64,000 nucleotides of DNA from Welwitschia mirabilis (taxonomy: Eukaryota > Gnetophyta > Gnetopsida > Welwitschiales), in NCBI GenBank assembly GCA_051453625.1, contig JBOZIK010000001.1:285737017-285801016 (forward strand), read 5' to 3'. Shown here piece after piece: positions 1 through 10,449 of the stretch (positions are counted from its first letter, which is position 1; every line of letters starts with the position of its first letter). A program made the position numbers and the translations under genes. The notes under the pieces are model-generated. The model did not search any database, was not told the DNA's origin, and worked only from the letters and a program-made list of their open reading frames with translations.

Positions 1-540
1 TATTCTTTATCTCTTATTCATAAGGGGATGTTTTTGAAAATACTTCAAGCTTTTATGATCTGTTTTAAGAAGGAATTCGAGTCCTACAAGATAGTGCCTT
101 TAAACTTTCAAATCATGTACTATGGCTAACAATTCTAAATCATGTATGGGGTAGTTCTTCTCATGATGGTTTAACTTTCATGATTTATAAGCAATCGCCT
201 GATAATCTTGACTAAGTATGGCTCTTATTTCTTAAGTAGAAATATCTATGATAATTGTAAATGATTTGCTTATATCTATAATTTTGAAAACTGGTGCTAT
301 TGTAAGTAGCAGCTTCAATCTAAGAAATGCTTCCTTATATTTATCATCATAGTGGAATGTATTTTTTGCTTTAATAAGATATATCAATGGTGCTATGAGT
401 TGAGAGAATCCTAAAACAAATTTTCGAGAGAATCCTAAAACAAATTTTCGATAAAAGTTAATTAATTCTAAGAAACTTTAAACTTGTGTGACGTCCTTTA
501 ATTTTGTCCATTCTGTTATGGCTTGTACTTTAGCTAGGTC
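1..540 (-). pseudogene. E0 end of RT and RNase H (pol)
   Basis: The minus-strand translation follows the Ty3/gypsy RT connection and RNase H closely. From high to low coordinates it shows a segment like the family's DPAKVQAI..W, then a SFL..FYR segment, then TIAPVF, ILSQD, IAY.S.KL, YP.HDLELLA, RHYLVG and finally TDHKSLKYF at about 42-69. RNase H degrades the RNA strand during reverse transcription of the element. Stops occur where Gln or Trp is expected, for example in RHYL context, and the first RNase H catalytic region (family TDAS) reads IDIST. The frame is otherwise long and continuous. It also contains an in-frame 24-bp tandem duplication (402-449). It continues off the left edge toward integrase. 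Confidence 0.85.
402..449. repeat. 24-bp perfect tandem duplication inside E0 pol
   Basis: The unit gagagaatcctaaaacaaat plus ttttc occurs twice back to back. It adds eight residues (RKFVLGFS on the minus strand) to the FYR.F...FS segment between RT and RNase H without changing frame. Confidence 0.9.
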
Positions 541-1135
541 TATTGTGATTCCTTTACTGTAGTTGATATAATCCAAATAACTAATTTTTGTCTAAAAGAA
601 CTCATATGACTTGAATTTATGCATACATAAAACTTATAGAAGTTTCTTAAAATGTGTAACATGATCATCTTAATTTCTAGAATATATTAGGATATCATAT
701 AAAAATACAACCATAAACTTATCCAAATAAGGTCAAAAAGTATCATTCATTAAACTCATAAAAGTAGCTAGAGCATTTGTCAAATTGAAAGGCATTACTA
801 TAAAATCATAATGTACATATCTTATTTTGAAAGCAGTCTTATAGATGTCTCCATCCTTGATGCAGATCTGATGATAGCCAAATTTTAAATTAATCTTTGA
901 AAGTACTTAGATTCTTGTAGTTGATCTAATAGATTGTTGATCCTTGGTAATGAGTATATGTTCTTGATGGTTATCTTGTTGAGTTATTTATAATCAATGT
1001 AAAGTTGTAAGATTCCATCTTTCTTCTTAAAAAAGAGTAATAGTGCTCCTCATGATAATACACTAGTGCGAAATTTTCCTTCTAACAATAGCTACTCAAT
1101 TTGTAGCTTCAGTTCTCTTAGTTCTACTACTGAGA
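540..1135 (-). pseudogene. E0 reverse transcriptase relic (pol)
   Basis: The minus strand reads as a Ty3/gypsy RT. Near 1010-1060 there is a KKKDG segment followed by IDY. and LNK.TIKN, then LLDQLQ at about 905-930. A KFGYHQI block lies at about 855-885, where the family has SGYHQI. The catalytic box at about 690-713 reads FLYDILIYS where the family has YLDDILIYS, so the first Asp of the DD pair is lost. The enzyme would copy element RNA into DNA in the cytoplasmic particle. The frame is interrupted by several TAA/TAG stops and is clearly non-functional. It lies directly upstream of RNase H in the same orientation, as expected for pol. Confidence 0.88.
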
Positions 1136-1559
1136 AGCGATAAGCTACTTGTGCTATTTACTATGCTTTAGGAATTAAGTTAATTGCATGCTATACTTTC
1201 TTCTTGGATCATAGTATTTTTGAGTCTTCAAACACATTTGAGAATTCTTGTAGTTTTTCTAGTATAGAGGGATCTTCTTTATGTTCTTCTTGTGATAGGG
1301 ACATGAATACTTGTTTCTTTTTAATAGCTTTTGTGATCTGTTTAGGTGAGATTAAAAATATCTTCTTACTCTTTCCCTTCCCTTTAAAGATTCATTCTCT
1401 AAATGAAGTAGATAGCCATAAGATCCTTTGGTAAAAATTGATTCAAATATTATATCTAATTAAGAAATGAATTCCTAGAATGGAATGGTACTCTCCAATT
1501 TGAAAGACATAAAATTTATCACTAAACTATAAATCATGAATGGTAAAAGTAATAAGGGT

Positions 1560-1760
1560 AGCAGTCCCATCTTGTGTAAGAACACTACCCCCTACTACTC
1601 CTATGGGGGATTCTTGTTCTTTGAATGAAATGATATTTAATTTGTAAAATAATGTGGATGAAATAAAATTGTATAATACACCAGTATTAACTAGGAATTA
1701 AACAATAAAAGATGAAATATAAACATATAATGCTAGAATAGAATATTGATTATGAATAAC
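1560..1760 (-). pseudogene. E0 aspartic protease relic
   Basis: On the minus strand, 1656-1700 translates to a segment containing LVNTG..YNFIS. Plant chromovirus proteases have L(I/V)D(S/T)GA.HNFIS here, so the match is good and the catalytic Asp reads Asn (GAT to AAT). The enzyme would cut the Gag-Pol polyprotein. Its place between the CCHC knuckle (1867-1911) and RT is the expected order. Flanking sequence is too decayed for exact limits. The C-terminal part toward 1200 is less certain and contains a spurious plus-strand ORF at 1204-1434, which I do not call. Confidence 0.7.
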
Positions 1761-1849
1761 ATCTATTTGGATGGCATAATATACTCTTTTAAGTGGCATG
1801 GGTGGATTCTGAAAATCTTAAGGCTGACTGTGTAGAGGAAGATTTAGTG

Positions 1850-3050
1850 ATCATGCTTTAAGTAGATAATTCCTAGTAATGTGACCTCTCTTATGAAACT
1901 TGTGGTAAGTGAGATTAGTTCTATATGAATCTTTTATTAGTGATGCAGTTAAAGAAGGATGTTTATATCCTTGATGTGATTGTTTTGTCCATCAGTTTTC
2001 TTATCCTTGGAGATAGTGTGTTATCCTGTAATAAGCATCTTCTATGAACTTAATCTTCAAAGTCCGCAAAACACTTCTGAGTTTGAATTGTAAAGTCCTA
2101 ATAGAATTGTTAATTAGCTACTTTTCTGTGAAATTTTTTTAGTACTTTATGAGGCATTGGAATTCTGATCAATGTTCATCTAATGGACATTTGCCCAAGC
2201 ATAGGCATTGGACCTCCATCATTTAATCTTCAATGAAATATTTTAGAATGAATATTGTTTTGAATTCTTTAATAAAGGTATCCCATGATATCCTTTATAG
2301 GTATTTTTGTTGATATTTAGATCATGATTCCTGTGCATTCCCTGTAAGAAAAGTAGCAACATATACCCACCATTTTTCTGGAGGTACACTTCAAAATTTA
2401 AAGTAATTCTTGAATTGTTGGATCCAAGATATGGCTTCCTCGCTTGTTATAGCCTTACCTGCATAGATTCTTAGGCATATTATCTTTGCCATTTTCTCTC
2501 CTTCACATTGTTCAATATTGGGATGATTGACTCTATTTCAAAGTAATTCCTCAATTGTTGGATCCAAGATATGGATTCCTTGCTTGTTATAGAATTGCCT
2601 TCATAGATCCTTAGGCATATCATCTTTGCCATTTTTTTTTCCTTCACGTTATTCAATATTGGGATGATTGGCTCTATTTCTCAAAAAAGCTTAAAGATTG
2701 GCCTCTATGTTTAATAACCTCATTTGAATGTTCTAGAGGTTAATAGTAACTATGGGAGTGTACTGTCCTGATGTAGATAGTAGCTCTTGAGATGTCCTCG
2801 GATTGTGTTCTATAGGTCTATCTGCTAAGTAAGAGAGAAGGATGTTGATCTTACTAGCTAATAGTTAATTCTAAAAGCGATATGATCAATTTAGGCTTCT
2901 AATTCCTCTATTTTCTCATTTACCTTGTGTTCCATAATGCACTAATTGGTTCAATGTTCTCCTAAATTCATACATCTCTACTTTATTCTACAAGTATTCT
3001 TTATCCATTCTTTGCTTCCTTTTGGTGGTGCTACCTTTTTATAGTATTTC
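1850..3050 (-). pseudogene. E0 gag relic with CCHC zinc knuckle
   Basis: On the minus strand, 2150-2470 reads like a plant retrotransposon gag: EEAISWIQQF, then PPEKWW..VATFL, then A..., SWDTFIKEF and F...YF, matching the A..W...F / W..F...F pattern of the retrotrans_gag family. At 1867-1911 there is a zinc-knuckle remnant with spacing CX2CX4HX4C in which the positions read Tyr, Phe, His, Tyr, so only the His survives. Gag forms the particle and the knuckle packages RNA. A 141-bp tandem duplication (2400-2680) lies inside the gag core. The N-terminal limit near 3050 is where gag-like sequence stops; beyond it is the foreign insert. Confidence 0.75.
2400..2680. repeat. 141-bp tandem duplication inside E0 gag
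   Basis: Two adjacent copies (about 2400-2539 and 2540-2680) share wording such as gttggatccaagatatgg, cttgcttgttatag, catctttgccatttt and caatattgggatgattg. They differ at scattered bases, so the duplication is not recent. Confidence 0.88.
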
Positions 3051-3189
3051 TGGTGGTAGTTAGGAATTTGCAACTACCTAGTAGTTAAGGAAATAATTAA
3101 AAAAATAGTTTTAGCTGTTGCCATAACAAGCTTACTAACATGAATATCAACTGCCAGAAGGGGGTCTGTGTGTTGCTAGGAATTTAGGG

Positions 3190-3870
3190 ATGGCATTAAA
3201 AACCTAAGTATGACATCAGGAACTTGTGTGTACTAAGTGCAAAATTGGACATCTAAGTATAACATCAGAGGTTTTAGAAGAATTATGGATCACCACAAAT
3301 AGTGTCAGGGGATGATAATGCATCTCAGGCATGAGTGCTACATCCAGCATCTAAGTGCAATGTTAGGCCTCTAGGTGTAACATCAGGCCATCAAGTAAGA
3401 TGTCAAAGCTTCTTGTGCTAGCGAATGAAACAAGTGATTTCTCAAAGGTGACATTGAATTCTGGGCCTAATAAGGGTAAGTGCAATGTCAAACACTCAAG
3501 TGCAACATCGGGCACTCAAGTGTGACATCAAGCACCCAAGTGCAACAATAGAGTTCCTTGGATAGGCAAGTAGAATGGACAATTTTTATGAAACAATAGT
3601 GAAATCTAGGCTTGGTGGAGGGAAGTGTGACATTGGATACCCAAGTGTGACATCGACCTTTGAGGGGCTTTAGAGTACGATGTTGAATTTTGACAAGACC
3701 AAGTGTGACATTGACTTTTAAAGTATGATGTCATCATTCAGAGTGTGACGTCAGCATTTTGGAAGTATGACATTGAGTTTGGTGGAGCGCAATGTCAAGT
3801 TTAGTGGAGTGCAACATTAAGCTTAGTGGAGTACAACATTGACCTTCAAAGTATGACATCGATCAATGTC
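3190..3870. repeat. Degenerate minisatellite with core AAGTGYRACATCRG
   Basis: More than twenty variants of a motif of about 15-20 bp recur across this stretch, for example caagtgtgacatc, aagtgcaacatcggg, agtatgacatcgat, gtgtgacgtcagc and gagtgcaacatta. Spacing is irregular (about 17-35 bp). Most changes between variants are C/T or G/A. The array lies just upstream of the TATA box at 3992 on the plus strand, so it would be in the promoter-proximal (U3-like) position of whatever is transcribed rightwards from there. Confidence 0.8.
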
Positions 3871-3935
3871 AGACTATAGTTCTGAACCTTAATCTTACTA
3901 TAGTTAATTAGAGTTATTTACACTTAATGAGGGTT

Positions 3936-3955
3936 TAGTTAACTATAGTTAACTA
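3936..3955. promoter_or_regulatory. 20-bp perfect palindrome upstream of TATA box
   Basis: The stretch tagttaactatagttaacta is its own reverse complement and lies about 40 bp upstream of the TATA box at 3992. Related half-sites (ctatagttaattagag, gttaagttaac) surround it. A protein-binding role is only inferred from position. Confidence 0.5.
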
Positions 3956-3991
3956 TTACTCTAGGGTTAAGTTAACCTGTTAGTACACCAC

Positions 3992-3999
3992 TATAAATA
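3992..3999 (+). promoter_or_regulatory. TATA box (TATAAATA), plus strand
   Basis: ctataaatagcc is a canonical plant TATA element, followed by a pyrimidine-rich stretch (about 4060-4145) of the kind seen in LTR leaders. It sits after the minisatellite and palindrome and before the unrecognised coding-like stretches at 4540-6500. Confidence 0.5.
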
Positions 4000-4540
4000 G
4001 CCTTATGGTCCTTTCATGTTTACCTCATTTGTCATGTGACTCCATAGTTAAATTGGTAGCTCTCCTTTCTTTCTTCTTCTGCTTAACCCTTTCCTTGAAA
4101 TTTTATTTTCCCCCTTCTCTCTTTCTTTTTTTTCTTTTATTTAATATGTTCCCTATATTTTTCTTGTATTTTATGTAGACCCCTTTATAACCTGCTTATG
4201 CTTATAAATATGAGATCTTTTCCAATGTTTATGGATGCAATTCTTCTCTGGTCAAGGTATGGATTTAAGACTTTTACTCATCATTTCTTGGAATTCTACT
4301 AATGTCAAGTCTGTAGAATTGGAAATATAGCAATAAGCTTCAGAGAAATGGTTCTCCTAGGTCTTCTCCTTTAATATCTTAGATCTTTGTGGATTTCTAT
4401 CCTTCTATCTTTATCATTCCTTCTTTTCATCCTTAACTCCTTGTATTCTTCTTTTAATCTGTGCACTGCTATCATTACCCATCCTCGTCATGATCCAATT
4501 TAGATTTTAGAAGAGAGCATCTAAGTAATCTTTGAAATGA

Positions 4541-5110
4541 GTGAAGGTGATCACATTCCTCTCAAGGTTTTCCATTTGAATGAAACCTTTATTACTTCAT
4601 GGCCAATCATTTAGATAATTTTTATGCATTAAGAAGGTTGATACTCACCACCATAGGATCTCTACTGCCAACTTTACCATTCCATATTTTGCTACTTCTA
4701 GGGAACTGATTACTGGTATGGCCTTCCTTCATTATTAGGTAACTGAGATTCCCACTTACATAATTTACTTAAATTTTTTTTAGTTAGTGAAATTTCTTTA
4801 GATTGGGCTTTAGTTATCTACTCCTCCATTCTTTTCGAGTTGATCCACTTGAAGAGGAATGGAGATTGGAGAAAATTTTTCTATGAGCATATCTTGTTAG
4901 GTTTATATTTTGCTTTTATGGGTCTAATAGGTCTATATCCATTTAGGTATGTTTCTATATATTTCTCCTTTGTTTTATCTTCTCATAAGATCCCTACTCA
5001 TTCTTTACTACATTATTCTTCTTTTTCATCTTTGGAGGGCAAAGGTTCTAGGAGTTATAACCCTGGAGAAACATATCAGGGTACTTTTTCTATTCCATCT
5101 AAGATATAGG
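4541..5110 (+). pseudogene. Unrecognised coding-like stretch, N-terminal part of plus-strand unit
   Basis: I do not recognise this product. From the ATG at 4541 one frame begins MSEGDHIPLKVFHLNE and then meets stops. From 4840 a frame reads MIHLKRNGDWRKFFYEHI and continues hydrophobic (LLGLYFAFMGLIGLYPF) to 5107, with a Ser-rich tail. The wording is protein-like (charged start, helix, Tyr/Phe-rich core) rather than random AT-rich sequence. It lies 0.5-1 kb downstream of the TATA box at 3992 and upstream of the 5783-6500 frame in the same orientation, so both could be parts of one decayed gene-sized unit, possibly a gag-like or transposon-associated protein. That link is inference. Confidence 0.35.
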
Positions 5111-5739
5111 TTTTTGCTGAGGATTCTTGATGTGAAGTATATTTTTGATAACTCTGATTTTTGTTATTTTGTGTTTTTAATTGAATAAGGCCATGGGATC
5201 TCATGACTCTTCTCACTAGAAATGGGACAAAGCTCTAGTAAATTATCCTATGCTTGAGGAACCAGAAGAAGAAGAGGATAAAATCCTTAGCTTTTCTAGG
5301 CATCACGGGCCCCATGGGGTATTACTTATTACCATCTCTTCTTTTCCTTTCTCCTTTTTTTTTTTTTTTTAGTTTTTGACTTAGGCATTTTGTTTTTTTA
5401 TTTTAGGTTTCATGCATAGAAACTTTAGTCAAAAAGATATAGACTTTATCTCATGATCTCTAGAGAATCTCTTCTTTTAGCAGCTAAGGGAGGAGTGCAT
5501 TACTATAAGTACAACTTTTTCTTCTGTCCCTTTCACTAGCCTCTTCATGGATTTATTGTTTCCTTCCAATTCTTAAGAGGAATAGGTACTTAATGATTTT
5601 GATACATTAATGGATCAAGGAAATATGTTCTATTTTACCCCCTATTCTTATCCTCTAGATCAGAGTCATCCTATTGCTTGTCCTTCTTTAGAGCCTTCTT
5701 ATCATTCCTTATAGCTCCATAATCCATTATGAATGAATA

Positions 5740-6500
5740 GGGCCAAGTATCTTATCATACTGATTAGCTCTTATCAGTGGTGGAGATCTTGTACCCCAAG
5801 GTTAAAGAGTTGATGGACGAGTTGGAGAAATACTAGTCTCTTTCTTGTCTCTTGCGTACATAGATTATACATTCATCTCAGTTAGATAACGTCTACACTC
5901 ATCATTGATATAAGGTAGTGGATGTATTAGGAAACATTGAGTATAATTGTTCTGCTCATTTCACTCCACATTATTCTCTACAACATAAATGGCTTACCCC
6001 ACTCTGAGACTTATACAACATAGCTGATATGATGTATTCCTTCTACTACATAACTCATCATGGGATCAAGGAGTGGAAGTTCATGAGTGATTCCCTCTGG
6101 ATGTTGGATAAATAAGTGGAGATCATGCACTTGACAGAGAAGAAATCATAGGCAGATGCTTCTCATATGACTATAATAGAATAAAGTCAGGCTGCCTTGT
6201 CTACTTGGCTTGCAAAGAGTGAGAGGATGATTTAGGCCTATGTGGATCGTTTGTCCATTACCATTGATGACATCAATGTACTATATCATGGTAGGAAGCT
6301 TTTAAAGAAGCATTTATTATGGACTTTAGTTGCTTACAATAAGCTTCACATAAAGATTTATAAGTAACCATATCCTATTATTGAGGCGGATTCTATAGTA
6401 GCTTCTTCTTTGGTTGAGATTACTACTGTGATGGTTTCCACACAACCTACTAGGATAGAAGTTGTTCTAGGTGGCACAGGTCCTTCTATCCTAGGCACAG
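5740..6500 (+). pseudogene. Unrecognised coiled-coil-like ORF relic with Gln-to-stop decay
   Basis: One frame (first bases congruent with 5783) stays readable for about 240 codons. The stops seen inside it are TAG or TAA in settings where Gln fits: 5834, 6113, 6149, 6182 and one near 6230. The readable parts are rich in Leu, Lys, Glu and heptad-like spacing (for example VEILYPKVKELMDELEKY and TWLAKSERMI), then STQPTRIEVVLGGTGPS near the end. No domain is recognised. The frame is antisense to the E0 element that surrounds it. It could be a captured host gene, a gag-like protein of a non-autonomous element, or an extra antisense ORF of the kind some plant LTR elements carry. Confidence 0.45.
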
Positions 6501-6671
6501 AGGGTCATAACCATATTCCCTTTTTTTTAAAGGATCTCTTTCCTCCTCAGTAGTGATTTTGATTTTGCTTGTCAAGGTGTCATACACCTTATTTGATTTT
6601 TATCTTGTTTTATTTATAAAACTAAGTTCTTTTTTTATTTTCCTTAAGTAGCAGTTTACTACTTGTTATTT

Positions 6672-6683
6672 GCTTTGATACCA
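6672..6683 (-). other. E0 primer-binding site, initiator-Met type
   Basis: The minus strand reads TGGTATCAAAGC, one transition away from the plant tRNA-iMet PBS TGGTATCAGAGC. It lies 2 bp inside the LTR at 6686, as expected for minus-strand DNA priming. Confidence 0.88.
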
Positions 6684-6685
6684 AA

Positions 6686-7069
6686 TGTAATATTTCATTT
6701 TACTAATTTTGGATTACTTTGCATAAAAAGGAACATATAAAATAATATGCCAGGATCCATAGGAAAAACAAGGAACAATTTAAAGAGAATAAGGATTTTA
6801 TTATTGATAGCAGCAGATTACTTACTTATCATTAGCAAAAAACCTTGGACTAGTGGTTATAGGTAAAGATGTGGACTATGACCTTAGTCCTCCTTATCCT
6901 TGGTTACATCCACCTAGTTTCTCCACCCCTTCCTAACGTCATAGGTTTATATTACATATGAAGGGACACATCTTTTCATATTTGGATTACACCATTTACA
7001 TCTCTATTAACTACACTCAATTAGCACTTAATACATTAATTACATAATTGTTAAATTTGGAACATTACA
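6686..7069 (-). repeat. E0 5' LTR
   Basis: This 384-bp stretch begins tgtaatattt and ends acattaca on the plus strand, so it has TGTAAT...ATTACA inverted ends typical of LTRs. It abuts the PBS. The partner LTR would be left of the window. Confidence 0.75.
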
Positions 7070-8780
7070 AATTGAATAGTGAATGGCTTAAAGTATAGTC
7101 TACATGCTATTGGAAGTTGAATTATGCAAGATGGTATTCCTAGGTATTATGATTGAATGTAGTTTTTAAGATTTTTCCTAGGGGAAGTGTTGTTAAAAAA
7201 ATTTAACTAGTTTTAAAATAGGCATTGACTAAGATTTTGGGCTAATTCTTGATTTAGAAAATAGGCTTACAAATCTTAACGTAATTCTTCATTTGAAAAG
7301 GATTTATAATGAATGTTGTAGAAGGTGGATTAAACACTTAGGTTGAATTTTGGTGGTTGTTATTCATGGAATTATTCATGTGGTTGATTTTAAGAAGGGG
7401 ATTTTTATTTACTATTATTGCTAGTGCTAAGGTTCATAACTTTACTAAATAAGATTTTAACTAATTTTCCTTAATTAGTATGCATCTAATGCATGAAAAA
7501 CAAATAGGATGTAGAGGGAGCCCAAGAGTTTAAATGGTTTTAAAATGATAAAAAAGTTTATAAGTATATTTTTAAAGTGGAATTCACAAGAAAGTTAATG
7601 GTGCTGGTTAGGCATGATGATGGTGTTAATTATTTAATGTTTAAGGTCTTAAAAAAAAAGAACAAATTATTGGTTATTATAGTGCAAGTTACTTAAGATT
7701 ACAGGATGTAAAAAATAAATGGTAGAAAATGAAATGATAGAGAATTATGTAGAATAAAACCTACAAAAAAAACCATAAATATCTTCTAACCTTTTGAAAT
7801 TTTTAACCAAAAGTAGAAATACACATGAAAACTAAAACTAACTACTAAATTAGGAGAAGCAGTAGGTATTATTGCAGGCCAATCTAAAAGTGCAAGAAAA
7901 GAAAAGAAGATACACAAAATATCTTATGGGTTTTCATCATTTAATGATTTTTATTTTTCATTTGAGTAGCAAATCTATAGGAAACTTGTTAGTCCTTCAA
8001 GTGCAAATATTGATATAAAAATGTATTTAGGGTAAAGGTAAAAGCTTGATGAAAACTTAATATAACTTGAACAAATAGACTAGTTCGAGTATCACTGGAT
8101 ATGGACTATATCCATCATGTAAAGAAATGCCAAAAAAAAAAAAAGAACAAGAAGAAGAAGAAGAAGCAAAAAGTGAAAATCTAAGTATAAATAAACTGCC
8201 TTTCAAACTTTTTATTATGTGAGTAATTATGTAGTAAGAACTATCTTATCATAAAAATAAGATGAAAATGTTCATGCTATTTATTACACAATCAAGGTTT
8301 TATAAGGTCTTTAATTAAATTACCAAACTAAGAATTATTGAACTTAGGAGAGTAGGTAAATAAGTTCTAAAAAATTTAAAAAACCAAATAAAACTATTAT
8401 ATTAAATGAACATAACCACTATGAAGGCAACTGAAATGAACTCACTTAGATAATAAGGTTTCCTAACCTAGGTAAGTTCACACTTAAAGGTGACTTAGAT
8501 GCATGGCTTTAAACTTTCTTCCATATAAAAATGTAGTTAAAAAATCATCATAATCTAAAAGCATTATATTACAAGAATTATGTATTCCTTAAGACTACAT
8601 CCATATTCCCTTAAGAAACAATAAAAAATAAGTTGGAATACCTTTTCAAGGAATTCTATAAGTCTTTCAAGGCTGAAACATCTATTAGAATTAAAATTGT
8701 TATTTCAAAAAGGATTATAAATAATCTAATTAATCCACTTAATGAAATATAATATCTTAGATGTAATAAAAATACCAACT
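7070..8780. other. Unassigned AT-rich repeat sequence between E0 and E1
   Basis: There is no clear gene. It holds a poly-A run followed by a short (GAA)n tract at 8151-8166. From about 8470 to 8770 there is a plus-strand coding-like stretch (GDLDAWL, EYLFKEFYKSFKAETSIRIKI) interrupted by stops mostly where Gln would fit. This resembles a gag relic and ends where the E1 LTR begins, so E1 may have inserted into it. Family not identified. Confidence 0.4.
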
Positions 8781-9742
8781 TGGATTAATATCTAAAATAA
8801 AACCTATGAGATATAGTAATTGTGACAAATAAGTATGAATAGGAAACTTGAAAGATTATTTAGAATTGATTTAGAAGACTTGAAAAGTGAAGATAATCAA
8901 CTTTAAAAAACTTTTTTAAATCATTTCCACTTGCATCAAGATTGTTACCCATTAATAATTCTTGGTAGTAACCCTACTTCAACATCGTCACTGAGGCAAT
9001 GAAGTGGTGATCATACTTAATAGGATATTATTCCTTAGAATTATTTAATGATGATAATTAATGATACTCATTCACCTTTATAAAATAAATTTTTTTACCA
9101 CTCCTCATTTTCTAACAATGATATCTAGTAATACCTTCCACTATAATAGACTAAAAATGTTTCTATATAAGTTCACCTAGTAATACAAGTAGAGATCACA
9201 ATGGTTTTGGAAATAACTAACTTGAAAATCCTCTAACTAATTTGAAATCTCTAAATTCAAGGGGGTTTTATTTTCTATTTATACTTTTGAAATACTAATA
9301 AACGTGAAAAAAATTAGAAGATGGATGAAAAGCCATTTAAAAAGACTAGGAACCAAGTCCCTTATCACATCTTATCAATTAGGGTGAGATCCTAATGTTT
9401 AATTCACTAATGTAAGTCATGTATGGAATATATATGGCTTAGTAAAACTCTTCTTTTTTAATTCTTAATTTATGCGTTGGTTATGTTAAATATGTTCTTC
9501 ATAGTTAATGTATTAATAAATGGTTAGAAACTAGTTGGATGTCAACCAGCTAGAATATACTAGTAACTTGTAAAATTAGATGCATTGTTATTTATTGTTT
9601 ATTATTATAACATTTTATAGTAGGGATTTTCTCTCTGTATGTTGATGTTCTTATTAACAACTTATCTTCATTGTATATATTACTTTAAATTGTGAAACAA
9701 TGAAATTATCATGTTAAGGTTATTTATATCATATGCTCATCA
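8781..9742 (+). repeat. E1 5' LTR
   Basis: It aligns along its whole length with 49287-50241, for example gacaaataagtatgaata, gaaacttgaaagatta, and at the end gttaatgtatta and catgttaagrtta..ctcatca. It begins TG and ends CA. Divergence is high, mostly transitions. Confidence 0.85.
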
Positions 9743-9747
9743 CATTT

Positions 9748-9765
9748 TGGCATCATCTCCAGGAA
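9748..9765 (+). other. E1 primer-binding site, tRNA-Asp type
   Basis: tggcatcatctccaggaa matches the Athila/Tat-type PBS TGGCGCCGTTGCCGGGGA at most positions, and nearly all differences are transitions. It starts 5 bp after the LTR end. Confidence 0.75.
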
Positions 9766-9964
9766 GCCAAGCAGGTCTTTCTTAGAGAATAAGATCTTCA
9801 CTCAATGTTACAAAAAAGGTCAAGTTTATCATACTTTTTTTTTCTTTGGTAAAATTTGTAGTAAATAAAGAAAGGAATTGGTCTACAAAATCTATTTAAG
9901 TTTGATTATTCTACCCTTTTATAGTTTTGTTTTTATTTTTAGAACTTTTAATATATTAATTTTT

Positions 9965-10175
9965 AATGATCTCACTTGTCAAAGTGTAGTTGTTGAGGCC
10001 TTATACACTACTATGTTTTATGTGTAAAAGTATTTTCAACATCACTTTATATGATCCTAGTGATTGAGGCCTTGTATGCTCCTACACCTTGTATTTAGTG
10101 GAAGTTTTAGGGAATAATCCTATACCACATAGTGATTGAGGCCTTGCGTTATCCTACACCTTGCATTTAGTACCT
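9965..10175. repeat. Three ~71-bp tandem repeats in E1 leader
   Basis: The phrase ttgaggcctt recurs at about 9993, 10064 and 10136, followed each time by tata/gtat...ctac...accttg and ending near ttagt. Spacing is 71-72 bp. Confidence 0.7.
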
Positions 10176-10449
10176 AACATTTATTTTGTTTTTGTTTTAT
10201 TGATTTATCTAACATTGTGGCACCCATATCTTTTATGTCTTAATATGCCTTATGAATTAAATAATGATTTAAGATTGATTAAGGATAACATTAAAGACAT
10301 GTTATTTAAACACAACCATAAAATACATCATAAACCCTTTATTGTAAAACTTCAAGATCCACCTTCTAATTGAATTTTTCCTTAGATATGATGGATCCCT
10401 TAATAGTAATGCATTGTCATTATTATGTAATTTAATTAACGAAGATAAA

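Larger units (their letters stand above)
1..7069 (-). mobile_element. E0: chromovirus-type Ty3/gypsy retrotransposon relic (3' end outside window)
   Basis: Read on the minus strand the order is 5' LTR (6686-7069), PBS (6672-6683), a foreign insert (about 3100-6640), gag with CCHC knuckle (1850-3050), protease (1560-1760), RT (540-1135) and RNase H (1-360). The integrase and 3' LTR must lie left of base 1. The tRNA-iMet type PBS, the single knuckle and the RT/RNase H wording are typical of plant chromoviruses; the clade (Tekay, Reina, CRM, Galadriel) is not resolved. That the LTR at 6686-7069 and the gag-pol at 1-3050 belong to one element is inferred from orientation and order, because about 3.5 kb of unrelated sequence separates them. 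All domains carry stops and altered catalytic residues, so the copy is dead. Confidence 0.72.
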
